A DNA stretch of 55,758 nt, taken from NCBI GenBank assembly GCA_017625725.1, contig JAGAKH010000010.1:1-55758 (forward strand), given 5' to 3'. Position numbers and translations under genes: made by a program. Shown piece after piece: positions 8,246 to 17,184 of this stretch (its first letter is position 1; each line of letters begins with the position of its first letter). This DNA is from Bacteroidales bacterium. GTDB taxonomy: Bacteria > Bacteroidota > Bacteroidia > Bacteroidales > UBA932. The notes beneath the pieces are model-generated. The model searched no databases and had not been told where the DNA came from. It was given only the letters and a program-made list of their open reading frames with translations.

Positions 8246-9739
8246 TCACTGCAAATTAGGATTCAGATCAATTTCTCTTTGTGGAATCGGAAAGAAGGCT
8301 GTCTCCATTTCTGAAAGTCCGGAGGCCTTCATATCTGTAAGCGTAACGCTTGCAGTACGTCTGAGGTCATATAGACGGTTTCCTTCAAACGCCAGTTCAA
8401 GGGCTCTTTCCTTTATCACCTCACGTCTGTAGACATCTGTATCAAGCCCTTCAGGCAGAGGTATGAGGCCGGCCCTCGTCCTTATCCTGTTCAACACAGG
8501 GAGTCCCTCCACAGGACCTGCAGCCTCCGCATATACAAGGGCGATATCCGAAAATCTGATAAGGTATGGTCTGGCACTTGTCCTTTCTCCGATAAAGTCC
8601 GGGTCCACATACTTCGAAGTGTAATATCCCTTCACCTGATTCGGTACAATAGGATTGCCTGAGGCATCATAAATGTTACGGTGGATAAGCTCAGTCCTGC
8701 GTCTGTCCACTGCACTGAAGGAATTCTCCACAAAGTCATCGTTGCAAAGGAATACTCCCCAGCCGTTTCCATTGGCCTTCTGCAGAGAATCATCAGAATA
8801 CTTGATATAGAAAGGTATCGAACTGTTTGAAGGAAGGAACATAAGAGGAAGCTTGGAGTAGTTGCCCTCTTGGGTTCCGGAACGCTCAATAGGCATGATG
8901 AAGATATGTTCAGGACCATCAGGATAATTGACATCATAGATATGTCTGAGATCTTCGTCAAAATCATACTGTTCCTTATAATCATTGATAACCTTGCCCG
9001 CATAGAATGCGCTGCTGTCGTACATCTCACTTACAGTCACGTCCATATCAGAATACAGATAAGCCTTGTTCTCCTTGGCTGAGGCTACTGTCAGATAGGT
9101 CTTGGCGAGGAGAGATTCTGCAGCCACTTTGTCAGCTCTTCCGAACTCCTTATTCACGCTGAGAAGAGAAATGGCCTTCCAGCAGTCACTGCGTATCATC
9201 TCGAATATCTCGTCCAGGTCTTCAGCCATCGGAGCTGTAGTCATCGACAGTTCACTGACTGCTTCCTTATGAATCGGTACCTTACCAAAGTTACGCATCA
9301 GATTGAAGTAGTTCCAGGCTCTGAGAAAATAAGCCTCGCCACTGATACGTTTCTTGGCTTCTACGGGAACCGAAGGAGTGTCGATATAGGCAAGGACAGA
9401 ATTCGCCCTGTTGATGGCAATATAGCAGAACTTGAAATAATACTCAAGCTGTTCGGTCTGATTGGTGCAGATCCAGTTTTCCAGCTGATAGACATCTCCT
9501 GCCTCATCAGTCTTCGGACTCATGGTCTCGGTAGGAATATCTCCAAGATAGAATATGCCTCGGGAATACTCCAGAAAGGTGAGAGCATTGTATGCATACA
9601 GCAGAGCAGAAGTTGCATCCGCCTCTGACTTGTAGAAGTTGTCGTTCGAATAGAAGCCATACGACCTCTCATCAAGACTGCAGGATGTAATGAACAACGC
9701 AGCCACCGACATCATCAATATATATTTCTTCATCTTCAT
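8246..9739 (-). CDS. SusD-like starch-binding outer-membrane lipoprotein
   Basis: A 497-residue SusD/RagB-family lipoprotein. I start at ATG 9739 (MKMKKYILMMSVAALFITSC; the last residue is Cys20, the lipid anchor) rather than the ATG 24 bases upstream, which would put eight extra residues before the signal peptide and lie inside susC. Family marks are FYKSEADATSALLYAYNAL, AYFLRAWNYFNLMRNFG (the first TPR-like helix pair), PYLIRFSDIALVYAEAAG and the C-terminal RTRAGLIPLPEG with ERALELAFEGNRLYDLRR. SusD lids the SusC channel and helps capture oligosaccharides. It follows susC by 4 bases. Confidence 0.93.
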   Translation of the reverse strand: MKMKKYILMMSVAALFITSCSLDERSYGFYSNDNFYKSEADATSALLYAYNALTFLEYSRGIFYLGDIPTETMSPKTDEAGDVYQLENWICTNQTEQLEYYFKFCYIAINRANSVLAYIDTPSVPVEAKKRISGEAYFLRAWNYFNLMRNFGKVPIHKEAVSELSMTTAPMAEDLDEIFEMIRSDCWKAISLLSVNKEFGRADKVAAESLLAKTYLTVASAKENKAYLYSDMDVTVSEMYDSSAFYAGKVINDYKEQYDFDEDLRHIYDVNYPDGPEHIFIMPIERSGTQEGNYSKLPLMFLPSNSSIPFYIKYSDDSLQKANGNGWGVFLCNDDFVENSFSAVDRRRTELIHRNIYDASGNPIVPNQVKGYYTSKYVDPDFIGERTSARPYLIRFSDIALVYAEAAGPVEGLPVLNRIRTRAGLIPLPEGLDTDVYRREVIKERALELAFEGNRLYDLRRTASVTLTDMKASGLSEMETAFFPIPQREIDLNPNLQ

Positions 9740-9743
9740 AGCT

Positions 9744-12700
9744 TTAGAAATTAATGTCAACACCCAAAGACCATCTTATGAGTTTCGGATATCCGCCCCA
9801 ATAGATACCGTCTACCCCGACTTCAGGATTATATCCGTCAAACGATGTGAACGTGTAGAGATTGTCCACATCAGCAAACACCCTGATACTGCTGAGAATA
9901 CTCCTTAAATTGAATGTATAACCGAGAGAGAGGTTCTGAATACGCAGATACGAGCCGTCCTGGATGAAGTAGTCCGAGAAAAGATAGCTCCTTGTAGAAT
10001 TAAGGCTAGGATACTTGTCTGTCGGGTTGTCGATGGTCCATCTCTTGACCTTGACTCTCGGATCGAATGTATATCCGTTATAGATCACATCGTTACCATA
10101 TACTCCGTTCAGGAATATCGAAGCATCCAAACCCTTCCATCTGACACTGAGGTTGAGACTGGCTGTAAAGTCAGGATTAGGATCGCCGATGACACATCTG
10201 TCACGCTCATCTATGGCATAGTCACCATTGAGGTCGACGTACTTCAGTTCTCCAGGCATATCCTTGCCGTCATTGCTCATGAAACCAGGGTCTTCATCCT
10301 TCTGGATGACACCGTCCACCCTGTATCCGTAGAACGAATACATCGGATATCCCACAGCATAGATACAAGGAGTTGCACTGAATGTATCCAAAGAGGAACC
10401 GCAGAATTCATATTGCATTCCTGTAGCAGGATCGATGTTCAGACCACTCGAAACTGCATTTCCCAAGCCTGTCACGGTGTTTCTGTTCAACGAGAATATC
10501 ATAGTTCCGGAAAGGGAGAAATCCCTCTTGTTCACGATATTGGCATCGACAGTGACTTCGAATCCTCTGTTGAGGATACTTCCGTCATTCACCCACATCT
10601 TGTCATATCCGCTGGAAAGCGGGAGGAACTTTTCTCTGAGAAGGTCGGTCGTGTACTTTTCATAATAATCGACAGTGATTCTAGGACCATTGCCCTTGAA
10701 TGTAAAGTCTGCACCGATATTGAACTGACTGGTCGTCTCCCACTTAAGTTCAGGATTGGAGATGCCTCCCCAAATTACATACCTGTCATTCGCTCCTTCA
10801 CGACCGACCTCATAACCGGGACCAACTGCAGTCTGCCATTTTCCGTCAGACCAGTATTTTTCTGTTCCGAACCGGTTGAGTGTCTGGTAAGGGGATATGC
10901 CCTGATTACCTGATACTCCGAAGCTTGCCCTGATCTTGAATTCCTCAAACACACGGTTTTTCTTCATCCACTCCTCGTTATGGAGCTTCCAGCTGACTGC
11001 CGCAGACGGGAAGTAGCCCCATTTGCTATGAGCTCCGAACTTTGACGAACCGTCCGCACGCATGGTTACCGTGAGCAGGTATCTGTCATCATAAGCATAA
11101 TTGGCACGGCCATAGAAAGACAACATCCGGCTGTCGGAATATGAATTCGAAATATAGTTTTTCTCAGGATCACCGGCACTCATGTCTTCATTCTGAAGAG
11201 AATCGTTGACAAAGCCATAAGCTGTAGTATACAGACCTCTTGCAACTGCCGTATCAAAGGAATGACCTGCCATTACCGAATAATCATGTCTGCCTGATAC
11301 TCCTGAATAGGTGAGGTAGGTCTCAGAGAGGATGTCCTGCGAAGACCAGGTGTTCATCTGAGCCTGTCCCTTGAGGTCATAGGCATCCTGTGATGTATTG
11401 GAAGCATAGTAGATATCCTGAATACTCGTGAGATAGCTGTAATTGAGCTGAGACCTGAGTTTCAGTCCCTTGACAAGTTCAGCTTCAATAGCGAGCGATG
11501 TTATGAAATCCTTTCCGTCAGTCTGGTTCTTTACATTGTCTGTAGTGACGAGAGGATGTCCGAAATCCGTTTCCGAGGTAAGGAAATATTCTCCGTTGCT
11601 GTCATAGACCGGCCACAGAGGGTTACGGCCGTATTCCAACGTATTATTGACGTTCCTGCCGTGGAAAGACAGTATGGATGATGCCTGGACAGTCACTGCC
11701 TTTGAAAGATGATATATCGAATTGAAGTTTACATTGGTCTTGTTGAAACTGTCCTTGATGTAGACTCCCTGATCGTCAAAATAGTTAAGGCTGAGATTCA
11801 TTGAGACCTTATCAGTCGAATAGGCGACAGACGCTGCCGTATTGTTGACCACAGGGGTACGGAGAGCGATCTTCGACCAGTCTGTATTGCTCCACTTGCC
11901 TTCCTCGATCTCAAGTAGCGAAGGATAGTAAACTCCATTGGTATATGCACCTATATATGTCGGTGAAAGGCCGGCATTGACCAATTCCTCATTTGAGATC
12001 TGAGCCATCAGCAGAGGATCCCTCCAGATGTTGAGAGGTTCTGTAAAATGGCCGACAGTCGTCTGATGTTTCACACTTACGGTTGTCTTGCCTTTCTCCG
12101 CTCTCTTGGTCTGGACAAGGATAACACCGTTGGCACCACGTGAGCCATATATGGCTGCTGCCGAAGCATCTTTCAATATCTCAACCGAAGCAATGTCGGC
12201 TGGATTTATCTGAGACAGATTTCCTGCCTCGCCGAGAGGAAATCCGTCCACTACTATAAGAGGAGTATTCGATCCGTTAAGGGAACTGTTTCCACGGATT
12301 CGTATGATAGAACCTGCTCCCGGATCCTGTGAGGTATTGAGCACCTGAAGTCCGGCCGCCCTTCCCTGAAGCAGTCCCTCTATGGAATTACTGTTCCTGT
12401 CCTGAAGAGCCTCCATCTTCACTGAAGCGACGGAGCCCGTCAGGTCACTCTTCTTCATGCTGCCGTAGCCTACAACAACAACATCTTCAAGCATCTGACT
12501 GTCAACCTCCAGATCGACAAGATAATCCATTCTGTCCTTTTCCACCGCTAATTTGCATGTCTTGTATCCAAGACATTCCACACAAAGGATTTCACCGTCA
12601 GATACCGCAATGACAAAATGTCCGTCAGCATCGGTAACTGTTCCGGACTGTGTCCCTTGAATATATACAAAAGCCCCTACCACAGGTTCTTGACCGGAAA

Positions 12701-12794
12701 CGACTGTTCCGGAAACACTCCTCTGTGCCGAAGTGCTCACTGCCGATGACAGAAAGGACGCAAGGGACAAAGTAATTAAAATCAGTCTTCTCAT
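9744..12794 (-). CDS. SusC-like TonB-dependent oligosaccharide transporter
   Basis: A 1016-residue outer-membrane transporter. In order: signal peptide (1-23), a carboxypeptidase-like N-terminal extension (SVSGTVVSGQEPVVGAFVYI to about 95), a TonB box-like EDVVVVGYG, a plug domain with GLLQGRAAGLQVLNTSQDPG, SIIRIRGNSSL, IVVDGFPLG and the diagnostic ILKDASAAAIYGSRGANGV, then a 22-strand barrel ending RWSLGVDINF. Length and motifs are fully typical. With SusD it should import manno-oligosaccharides released by the GH26 enzymes of the same operon. Its start overlaps the end of the GH37 gene by 4 bases. Confidence 0.95.
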   Translation of the reverse strand: MRRLILITLSLASFLSSAVSTSAQRSVSGTVVSGQEPVVGAFVYIQGTQSGTVTDADGHFVIAVSDGEILCVECLGYKTCKLAVEKDRMDYLVDLEVDSQMLEDVVVVGYGSMKKSDLTGSVASVKMEALQDRNSNSIEGLLQGRAAGLQVLNTSQDPGAGSIIRIRGNSSLNGSNTPLIVVDGFPLGEAGNLSQINPADIASVEILKDASAAAIYGSRGANGVILVQTKRAEKGKTTVSVKHQTTVGHFTEPLNIWRDPLLMAQISNEELVNAGLSPTYIGAYTNGVYYPSLLEIEEGKWSNTDWSKIALRTPVVNNTAASVAYSTDKVSMNLSLNYFDDQGVYIKDSFNKTNVNFNSIYHLSKAVTVQASSILSFHGRNVNNTLEYGRNPLWPVYDSNGEYFLTSETDFGHPLVTTDNVKNQTDGKDFITSLAIEAELVKGLKLRSQLNYSYLTSIQDIYYASNTSQDAYDLKGQAQMNTWSSQDILSETYLTYSGVSGRHDYSVMAGHSFDTAVARGLYTTAYGFVNDSLQNEDMSAGDPEKNYISNSYSDSRMLSFYGRANYAYDDRYLLTVTMRADGSSKFGAHSKWGYFPSAAVSWKLHNEEWMKKNRVFEEFKIRASFGVSGNQGISPYQTLNRFGTEKYWSDGKWQTAVGPGYEVGREGANDRYVIWGGISNPELKWETTSQFNIGADFTFKGNGPRITVDYYEKYTTDLLREKFLPLSSGYDKMWVNDGSILNRGFEVTVDANIVNKRDFSLSGTMIFSLNRNTVTGLGNAVSSGLNIDPATGMQYEFCGSSLDTFSATPCIYAVGYPMYSFYGYRVDGVIQKDEDPGFMSNDGKDMPGELKYVDLNGDYAIDERDRCVIGDPNPDFTASLNLSVRWKGLDASIFLNGVYGNDVIYNGYTFDPRVKVKRWTIDNPTDKYPSLNSTRSYLFSDYFIQDGSYLRIQNLSLGYTFNLRSILSSIRVFADVDNLYTFTSFDGYNPEVGVDGIYWGGYPKLIRWSLGVDINF

Positions 12795-14080
12795 AGTTCT
12801 TGAGTTTCAAGATAATCAACCAGATACAAAAATGTTCCCGCACTCCATCCCAACATCTGAGGTGTTTCATACTCAGCATCTGCATTTTCGAAGATGTCGG
12901 TCACATTATATTTTTCCCATAGCGTTCCGGTACGCCGGTAAATACGACATATGGAGTTTACATACTTTTCAGCCAGACGCCTAGCCTCTGTCCGATATCC
13001 GTAGTTTTCAAGACCTCGTACCGCCATATAGGCTCCCGGGGCCCATCCGTATGGCCACGACCATTGATAATCATGACCGTAGTCACCTTCTGCACACATT
13101 GACAGTCCATACCTGCATTCCAACCGGTCCAGCCCCTCCTCCACCAGAGACTGAGCCTCCTGGGCTTCCAGCACCCCGGCAGCCAGAAGATTGAACACAG
13201 CAGCAGAAACAACATCACTTTTCTGTCCTGTCTTATAATCATAGTCATAGAAAAGACCGTCTTCACCCTTCATCAGCATTTCGATACGCTCCTTCCTCCG
13301 CTCTGCCCTCGAAGCCCACAAATGTTCCTCTCCCCTGTTCAAAATCAAAGAAAACTTCTCCATCAATCTCTCATAATAGTAGAGATTTGCATTCAAGTCC
13401 ACAGGATAAAAGTCCTCGCAACGTCTGCAGAACCTTGGATTAAAATCCCAGCCGGACTCAGCTTCAGCCGCGAAATGCCTTCCCATATGCAATACTTCCT
13501 CATGCGTAGCACATTCTGAAATGAAATCATGCTGCAGCCTCCTGGATCCTGTGACCACAAACTCCTCTGCCAAAGCATCATCCGCTGACGAAGAGTAGAA
13601 AGACAACCCGCCTGGCACAGACCTTTCCTTCACCCAGAATGCATATTCCTTTCCTATCACATCATAGGCTCGCGACAGCCAGAGGGTATCACAGGTCCGC
13701 TCAAAGACAGACTCTACCATCCATGCCAGATATGGAGGCTGCGAACGGTTCAGATACCATGTCCTGCTGCCGTTAGGCATGTATCCGTACTTATTCACCA
13801 GATACATCACGTTCTCGACATTCCCTAAGGCAAGATCGGTCCTTCCATCTTTTAGAAGTCCTTCATTGGTAAAGAAAGTATCCCAGTAATACATTTCCTG
13901 AAAAGTACCTTCCGGACATGGAACAGTATAGCGACAAGGCAGGCCCAGCAGGGTTCCATCATCCTCGGGATTGTAACGTACAGTACTGTCCCATGATGAC
14001 GAAATGTACTCCCTTACCTCCTCCACATGCGAACAGCCAAGAGCAAGGCATATCGGTAATATCAGTGATATCCTATTCAT
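12791..14080 (-). CDS. GH37 trehalase-family lipoprotein
   Basis: A 429-residue lipoprotein (lipobox LALGC, Cys16). The start at ATG 14080 gives a clean signal peptide; the longer frame to 14290 would place 70 basic residues before it and run through the preceding GH26 gene. The fold and motifs are those of alpha,alpha-trehalases: GTFQEMYYWDTFFTNEGLL (58-76), YMPNGSRTWYLNRSQPP (100-116), ESGWDFNPRF (candidate catalytic Asp212), LWEKYNV (candidate catalytic Glu389) and YQWSWPYGWAPG (338-349). The second signature departs from the usual QWD-x-P by having Ser for Asp. It is shorter than E. coli TreA (about 565 residues). Trehalase in a mannan operon is unexpected, so a different substrate is possible. 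Confidence 0.82.
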   Translation of the reverse strand: MNRISLILPICLALGCSHVEEVREYISSSWDSTVRYNPEDDGTLLGLPCRYTVPCPEGTFQEMYYWDTFFTNEGLLKDGRTDLALGNVENVMYLVNKYGYMPNGSRTWYLNRSQPPYLAWMVESVFERTCDTLWLSRAYDVIGKEYAFWVKERSVPGGLSFYSSSADDALAEEFVVTGSRRLQHDFISECATHEEVLHMGRHFAAEAESGWDFNPRFCRRCEDFYPVDLNANLYYYERLMEKFSLILNRGEEHLWASRAERRKERIEMLMKGEDGLFYDYDYKTGQKSDVVSAAVFNLLAAGVLEAQEAQSLVEEGLDRLECRYGLSMCAEGDYGHDYQWSWPYGWAPGAYMAVRGLENYGYRTEARRLAEKYVNSICRIYRRTGTLWEKYNVTDIFENADAEYETPQMLGWSAGTFLYLVDYLETQEL

Positions 14081-15197
14081 ACAGATTTCCTGTTTCGCTT
14101 TCCAACAATATATTGTCCGCACCTGCAAAGTTCCTGAAGTCATCTTCAGACACACATCCGGGATAAGGACCGTAGAAATGTGACATATCCTTGTTTCTCC
14201 ACACAAGCACATAAGCCGGAGAGAGATCCTTGAATGAAGCAGCAAGGTTTTCAGTCCACCATTCCGGCTGGGTTGTATTGCATTCCACACCTGTCTCTGT
14301 AAATGCGAACGGTTTGTTCTTCTGATATGAGATATGGTTGAGCAGACGCATAAGCCTTATACCGTTTTCCGGCAACGTCCAGCCCGGTCTCTCATAGGCA
14401 TCGATACCCAACACATCCACCCATTCGTTCCCAGGCCAGAAATTCAGATAGGCACTCTGTGAAGAAACTATATCTGTGCTGAACACATAAAGTATGTTGT
14501 GCAATCCCTTGGTATCCCTCAGATACTCCACAGTAAATCTCCACAGGGCAACGAACTGCTCTGCAGTACAATTTCCGTTACCCCACCAGAATCCGCTGCC
14601 TGAGTGCTCATGCCATGGACGGAAAAACACAGGAATCATCTCTTTCCCTACCTTGAGACTGCCTATGAATTCGGCAACTTTGTCAAGATAGCCACAGAAC
14701 TTCGCATTCAGGTCCCCTCCCGGTATGATCCGATACACGGCTTCAGTAATATCCCAGGACGTACCGTCTGTTACAGGATTGGTGGTATGCCAGCTCAAGG
14801 TGGTGACACCGCCTCTTGTATAGGACAGCTTTATCAGTTCACGGATTGCCGCAAAGCTGTCGCCGTCGATATTGGCCTCATGACCCAGTTCAATCTCTGC
14901 CAGATCCCAACCTGTAACAGCAGGATAGTCTCCACAGATATCCTTGATGTCAGAACGCCCAGACTCGCCCGACCAACCTATTCCATACAAAGTCGAACAC
15001 TGGTGGCCGAACATGGTCTTGCCTTCCTTTGAGAGCTGCTTCATGTTATTCAGCAGATTTCTGGTCTGCTCAGTCATGTCCGGATCGGCGTACGTCACTT
15101 CTTCGGGTTCAACCGGCGGATATGGATTATACACATCCTCCTTGCATCCGCATAGCAACATTATAAGTGACATCAGTGAAAAACAGATTCTTCTCAT
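14073..15197 (-). CDS. GH26 beta-mannanase lipoprotein A
   Basis: A 374-residue glycoside hydrolase of family 26 with a lipoprotein signal (LLCGC, Cys18), so anchored in the outer or inner leaflet and acting outside the cytoplasm. The GH26 catalytic pair is visible: acid/base Glu197 in FFRPWHEHSGSGFWWG and nucleophile Glu301 in FAFTETGVE. Other conserved pieces are MFGHQCSTLYG at the start of the barrel, SDIKDICGDYPAVTGWDL, and TTLSWHTTNP. The family hydrolyses beta-1,4-mannosidic bonds. It shares its operon with a second GH26 enzyme; one is likely the surface endo-mannanase and the other a periplasmic mannobiose-releasing enzyme, but sequence alone does not say which. It overlaps the GH37 gene by 8 bases. 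Confidence 0.92.
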   Translation of the reverse strand: MRRICFSLMSLIMLLCGCKEDVYNPYPPVEPEEVTYADPDMTEQTRNLLNNMKQLSKEGKTMFGHQCSTLYGIGWSGESGRSDIKDICGDYPAVTGWDLAEIELGHEANIDGDSFAAIRELIKLSYTRGGVTTLSWHTTNPVTDGTSWDITEAVYRIIPGGDLNAKFCGYLDKVAEFIGSLKVGKEMIPVFFRPWHEHSGSGFWWGNGNCTAEQFVALWRFTVEYLRDTKGLHNILYVFSTDIVSSQSAYLNFWPGNEWVDVLGIDAYERPGWTLPENGIRLMRLLNHISYQKNKPFAFTETGVECNTTQPEWWTENLAASFKDLSPAYVLVWRNKDMSHFYGPYPGCVSEDDFRNFAGADNILLESETGNLYE

Positions 15198-15205
15198 ATC
15201 GCGTA

Positions 15206-16288
15206 TCAGATTATATCATTGACAGTCAAAATATCTTCTTCGTCTATCATTTTCCTGAAGTCGTCTTCTGAATCATGTCCCTTGAAAGGTGCAAAGAAAT
15301 GGTTTTCCATCTTCTGTGAATTCCTCCACAGAAGCACCCAGCTCAAGCCATATCCTCTCACCGAAGGCAACAGGTATCCAGTCCACCAATCATTCATATA
15401 TACGGATTCCAGCCCTGTCTCTGTAAAGGCGGCAAGCTTATGATGCTCTTCGGCAAGAGTACTTACTGTCCTTGCCATTTCAGCCATGCCTTCAAGAAAA
15501 TCCCACTCCTGCGGTCTGTGGTATGCATCCCATCCCATGATGTCAACCCACTCGTCACCCGGATAACGGAGCATATACTCCTGCCCGCTTCGGAAAATGT
15601 CTGTTGAGTAGGCATATAGGAGATTATGGACATCAGAAGCATACATATACTCTACAGTCCATTTCCAGAGGGCTATATAATCTTCCGGGTCGCAAGAAAG
15701 AGCACCCCACCAGAAAGCTCCGCCTGTATTCTCATGATAAGGGCGATATATCACCGGGATAGGATTACCTTGTGCATCCTTGAGAGACTTCAGGAAAATT
15801 ATGCATCTATCTGTCCACTTCTTGTATATATCATGGCAACTGCCGCCGGGGAGGACTTCCCTGACAACATTACCGCCCGAAAGATCCCATGAAGAACCTC
15901 CTGTGAGAGGGTTACGCATGTGCCAGGAAAACGTAATCACGCATCCCATGGAATCTGCCTTTGCCACGGCCTCCCTCATCTTATCAAAAGGCACTCCATC
16001 CAGATTACAGCTGTCATCAAGTTCGACACCGCCAAGATCCCATCCCATGACTGCCGGATAGGCTCCGCACACTTCCATGATGTCGGACCGTCCGTCTTCA
16101 TACTCCCATGCATGACCGTACATGAGGTCATCCTGATGGCCTATCATGATACCTTTATCCCTCAACTGCAACAGTCGGCCGTGCAGATCATGAACACGCC
16201 GGTCCGCATGAGGATCGCATGGAGCAGCTTTCTCCCCGCATCCCGCCAGCAGGAAGACCGTCAGCAGGAAAAACAATATTCTTCTCAT
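15206..16288 (-). CDS. GH26 beta-mannanase lipoprotein B
   Basis: A 360-residue family 26 glycoside hydrolase with a lipobox LLAGC (Cys17). Catalytic residues are Glu186 in IYRPYHENTGGAFWWG (acid/base) and Glu290 in AAFTETGLES (nucleophile). MIGHQDDLMYGHAWEYEDGR (49-67) and SDIMEVCGAYPAVMGWDL match the B. fragilis ManA type that releases mannobiose from chain ends, and the partner enzyme is different in this loop. That functional split is inferred. The start overlaps the AraC gene's stop as ATGA, implying translational coupling. Confidence 0.92.
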   Translation of the reverse strand: MRRILFFLLTVFLLAGCGEKAAPCDPHADRRVHDLHGRLLQLRDKGIMIGHQDDLMYGHAWEYEDGRSDIMEVCGAYPAVMGWDLGGVELDDSCNLDGVPFDKMREAVAKADSMGCVITFSWHMRNPLTGGSSWDLSGGNVVREVLPGGSCHDIYKKWTDRCIIFLKSLKDAQGNPIPVIYRPYHENTGGAFWWGALSCDPEDYIALWKWTVEYMYASDVHNLLYAYSTDIFRSGQEYMLRYPGDEWVDIMGWDAYHRPQEWDFLEGMAEMARTVSTLAEEHHKLAAFTETGLESVYMNDWWTGYLLPSVRGYGLSWVLLWRNSQKMENHFFAPFKGHDSEDDFRKMIDEEDILTVNDII

Positions 16289-17184
16289 ATTATAATCTTG
16301 TTTTTCTTATAATAGCTTCTGAACTCCTTTGGAGTTATGCCCCTTTTCGCCTTGAATATCCTATTAAAATTGGACAGGTTGTTGAAACCGCATCTGTAGG
16401 CTATTGAGGAGATGGTTTCCGCAGGTTCGTCTATCAGTAGTCTAGCCGCACTGCCGACTCTGATATTGTTAAGACAGTTTACAAAACTGAACCCGGTCCT
16501 TGCACGTATGAATCTGGCGAAGGACGGGACACTCATATTTACAAGTTTAGCTGCATCCTCCAATGTAACCTTCTTATGATAATTGCTGTTCAGATATTCC
16601 ATAATGACACCTATGTTCTTACTGTCATAGGCTTCGTGGTATGAACTGAATTTCGAATTGGAGAGCACCCTGTAATTATCATCGTGAGCCATGAGATTAA
16701 GCAATGAGAGGAACAGCAGGAAAGAATTGAATCCATCCTTGCTTACAAGGATCTGCTGAATGACGGCACTGCATTGCCTGATCACAGATTCGGAAAAAAC
16801 TATTCCATTCTGACCGTCCTGAAACATCTTCCTTATCGGCACAAAATGCTTCTTATTCAGAAGTCCCTCTATGCCAAGCAGTTCAGGAGAAAATTGAATG
16901 GTTACCTCATATATATCCCTGTTCTCGAAAATCTCTCCATTCTTCCATGTATGCTCCAGATTGCTTCCTGTGATAAGCACCATTTCCATATCTGTCACCT
17001 CCTCCACACTGTCGCCCACCACCCTTACTGCTCCTGCGGCACCCGTTATGAAATTGATTTCATACTCCGGGTGGACATGGACCGGGAAGTTGAATTCTGT
17101 CTTTCTTCTTTCGAAGATGACAAATATATCGTCCTTGGAAATAGGTGGAAATTCCGTAAATATGTTATGGTGGCCTGTCATCAT
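16285..17184 (-). CDS. AraC-family transcriptional regulator of the mannan operon
   Basis: A 299-residue regulator. I start at ATG 17184, which overlaps the GH130 stop as ATGATGA; the longer frame to 17286 lies entirely inside GH130. The N-terminal half is cupin-like (FNFPVHVHPEYEINFITGA, GSNLEHTWKNG), the usual sugar-sensing domain. The C-terminal 100 residues hold two helix-turn-helix motifs: VTLEDAAKLVNMSVPSFARF and ISSIAYRCGFNNLSNFNRIF, followed by GITPKEFRSYY. Most Bacteroides mannan loci use hybrid two-component or sigma/anti-sigma regulators; here an AraC protein sits as the second gene of the operon it probably controls, giving positive feedback. Candidate sites lie at 18433-18613. 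Confidence 0.92.
   Translation of the reverse strand: MMTGHHNIFTEFPPISKDDIFVIFERRKTEFNFPVHVHPEYEINFITGAAGAVRVVGDSVEEVTDMEMVLITGSNLEHTWKNGEIFENRDIYEVTIQFSPELLGIEGLLNKKHFVPIRKMFQDGQNGIVFSESVIRQCSAVIQQILVSKDGFNSFLLFLSLLNLMAHDDNYRVLSNSKFSSYHEAYDSKNIGVIMEYLNSNYHKKVTLEDAAKLVNMSVPSFARFIRARTGFSFVNCLNNIRVGSAARLLIDEPAETISSIAYRCGFNNLSNFNRIFKAKRGITPKEFRSYYKKNKIII

Noticed and set aside
14081-14290. N-terminal extension of the GH37 frame
   Set aside because: It lies wholly within the GH26 gene, and the internal ATG at 14080 starts a proper lipoprotein signal.
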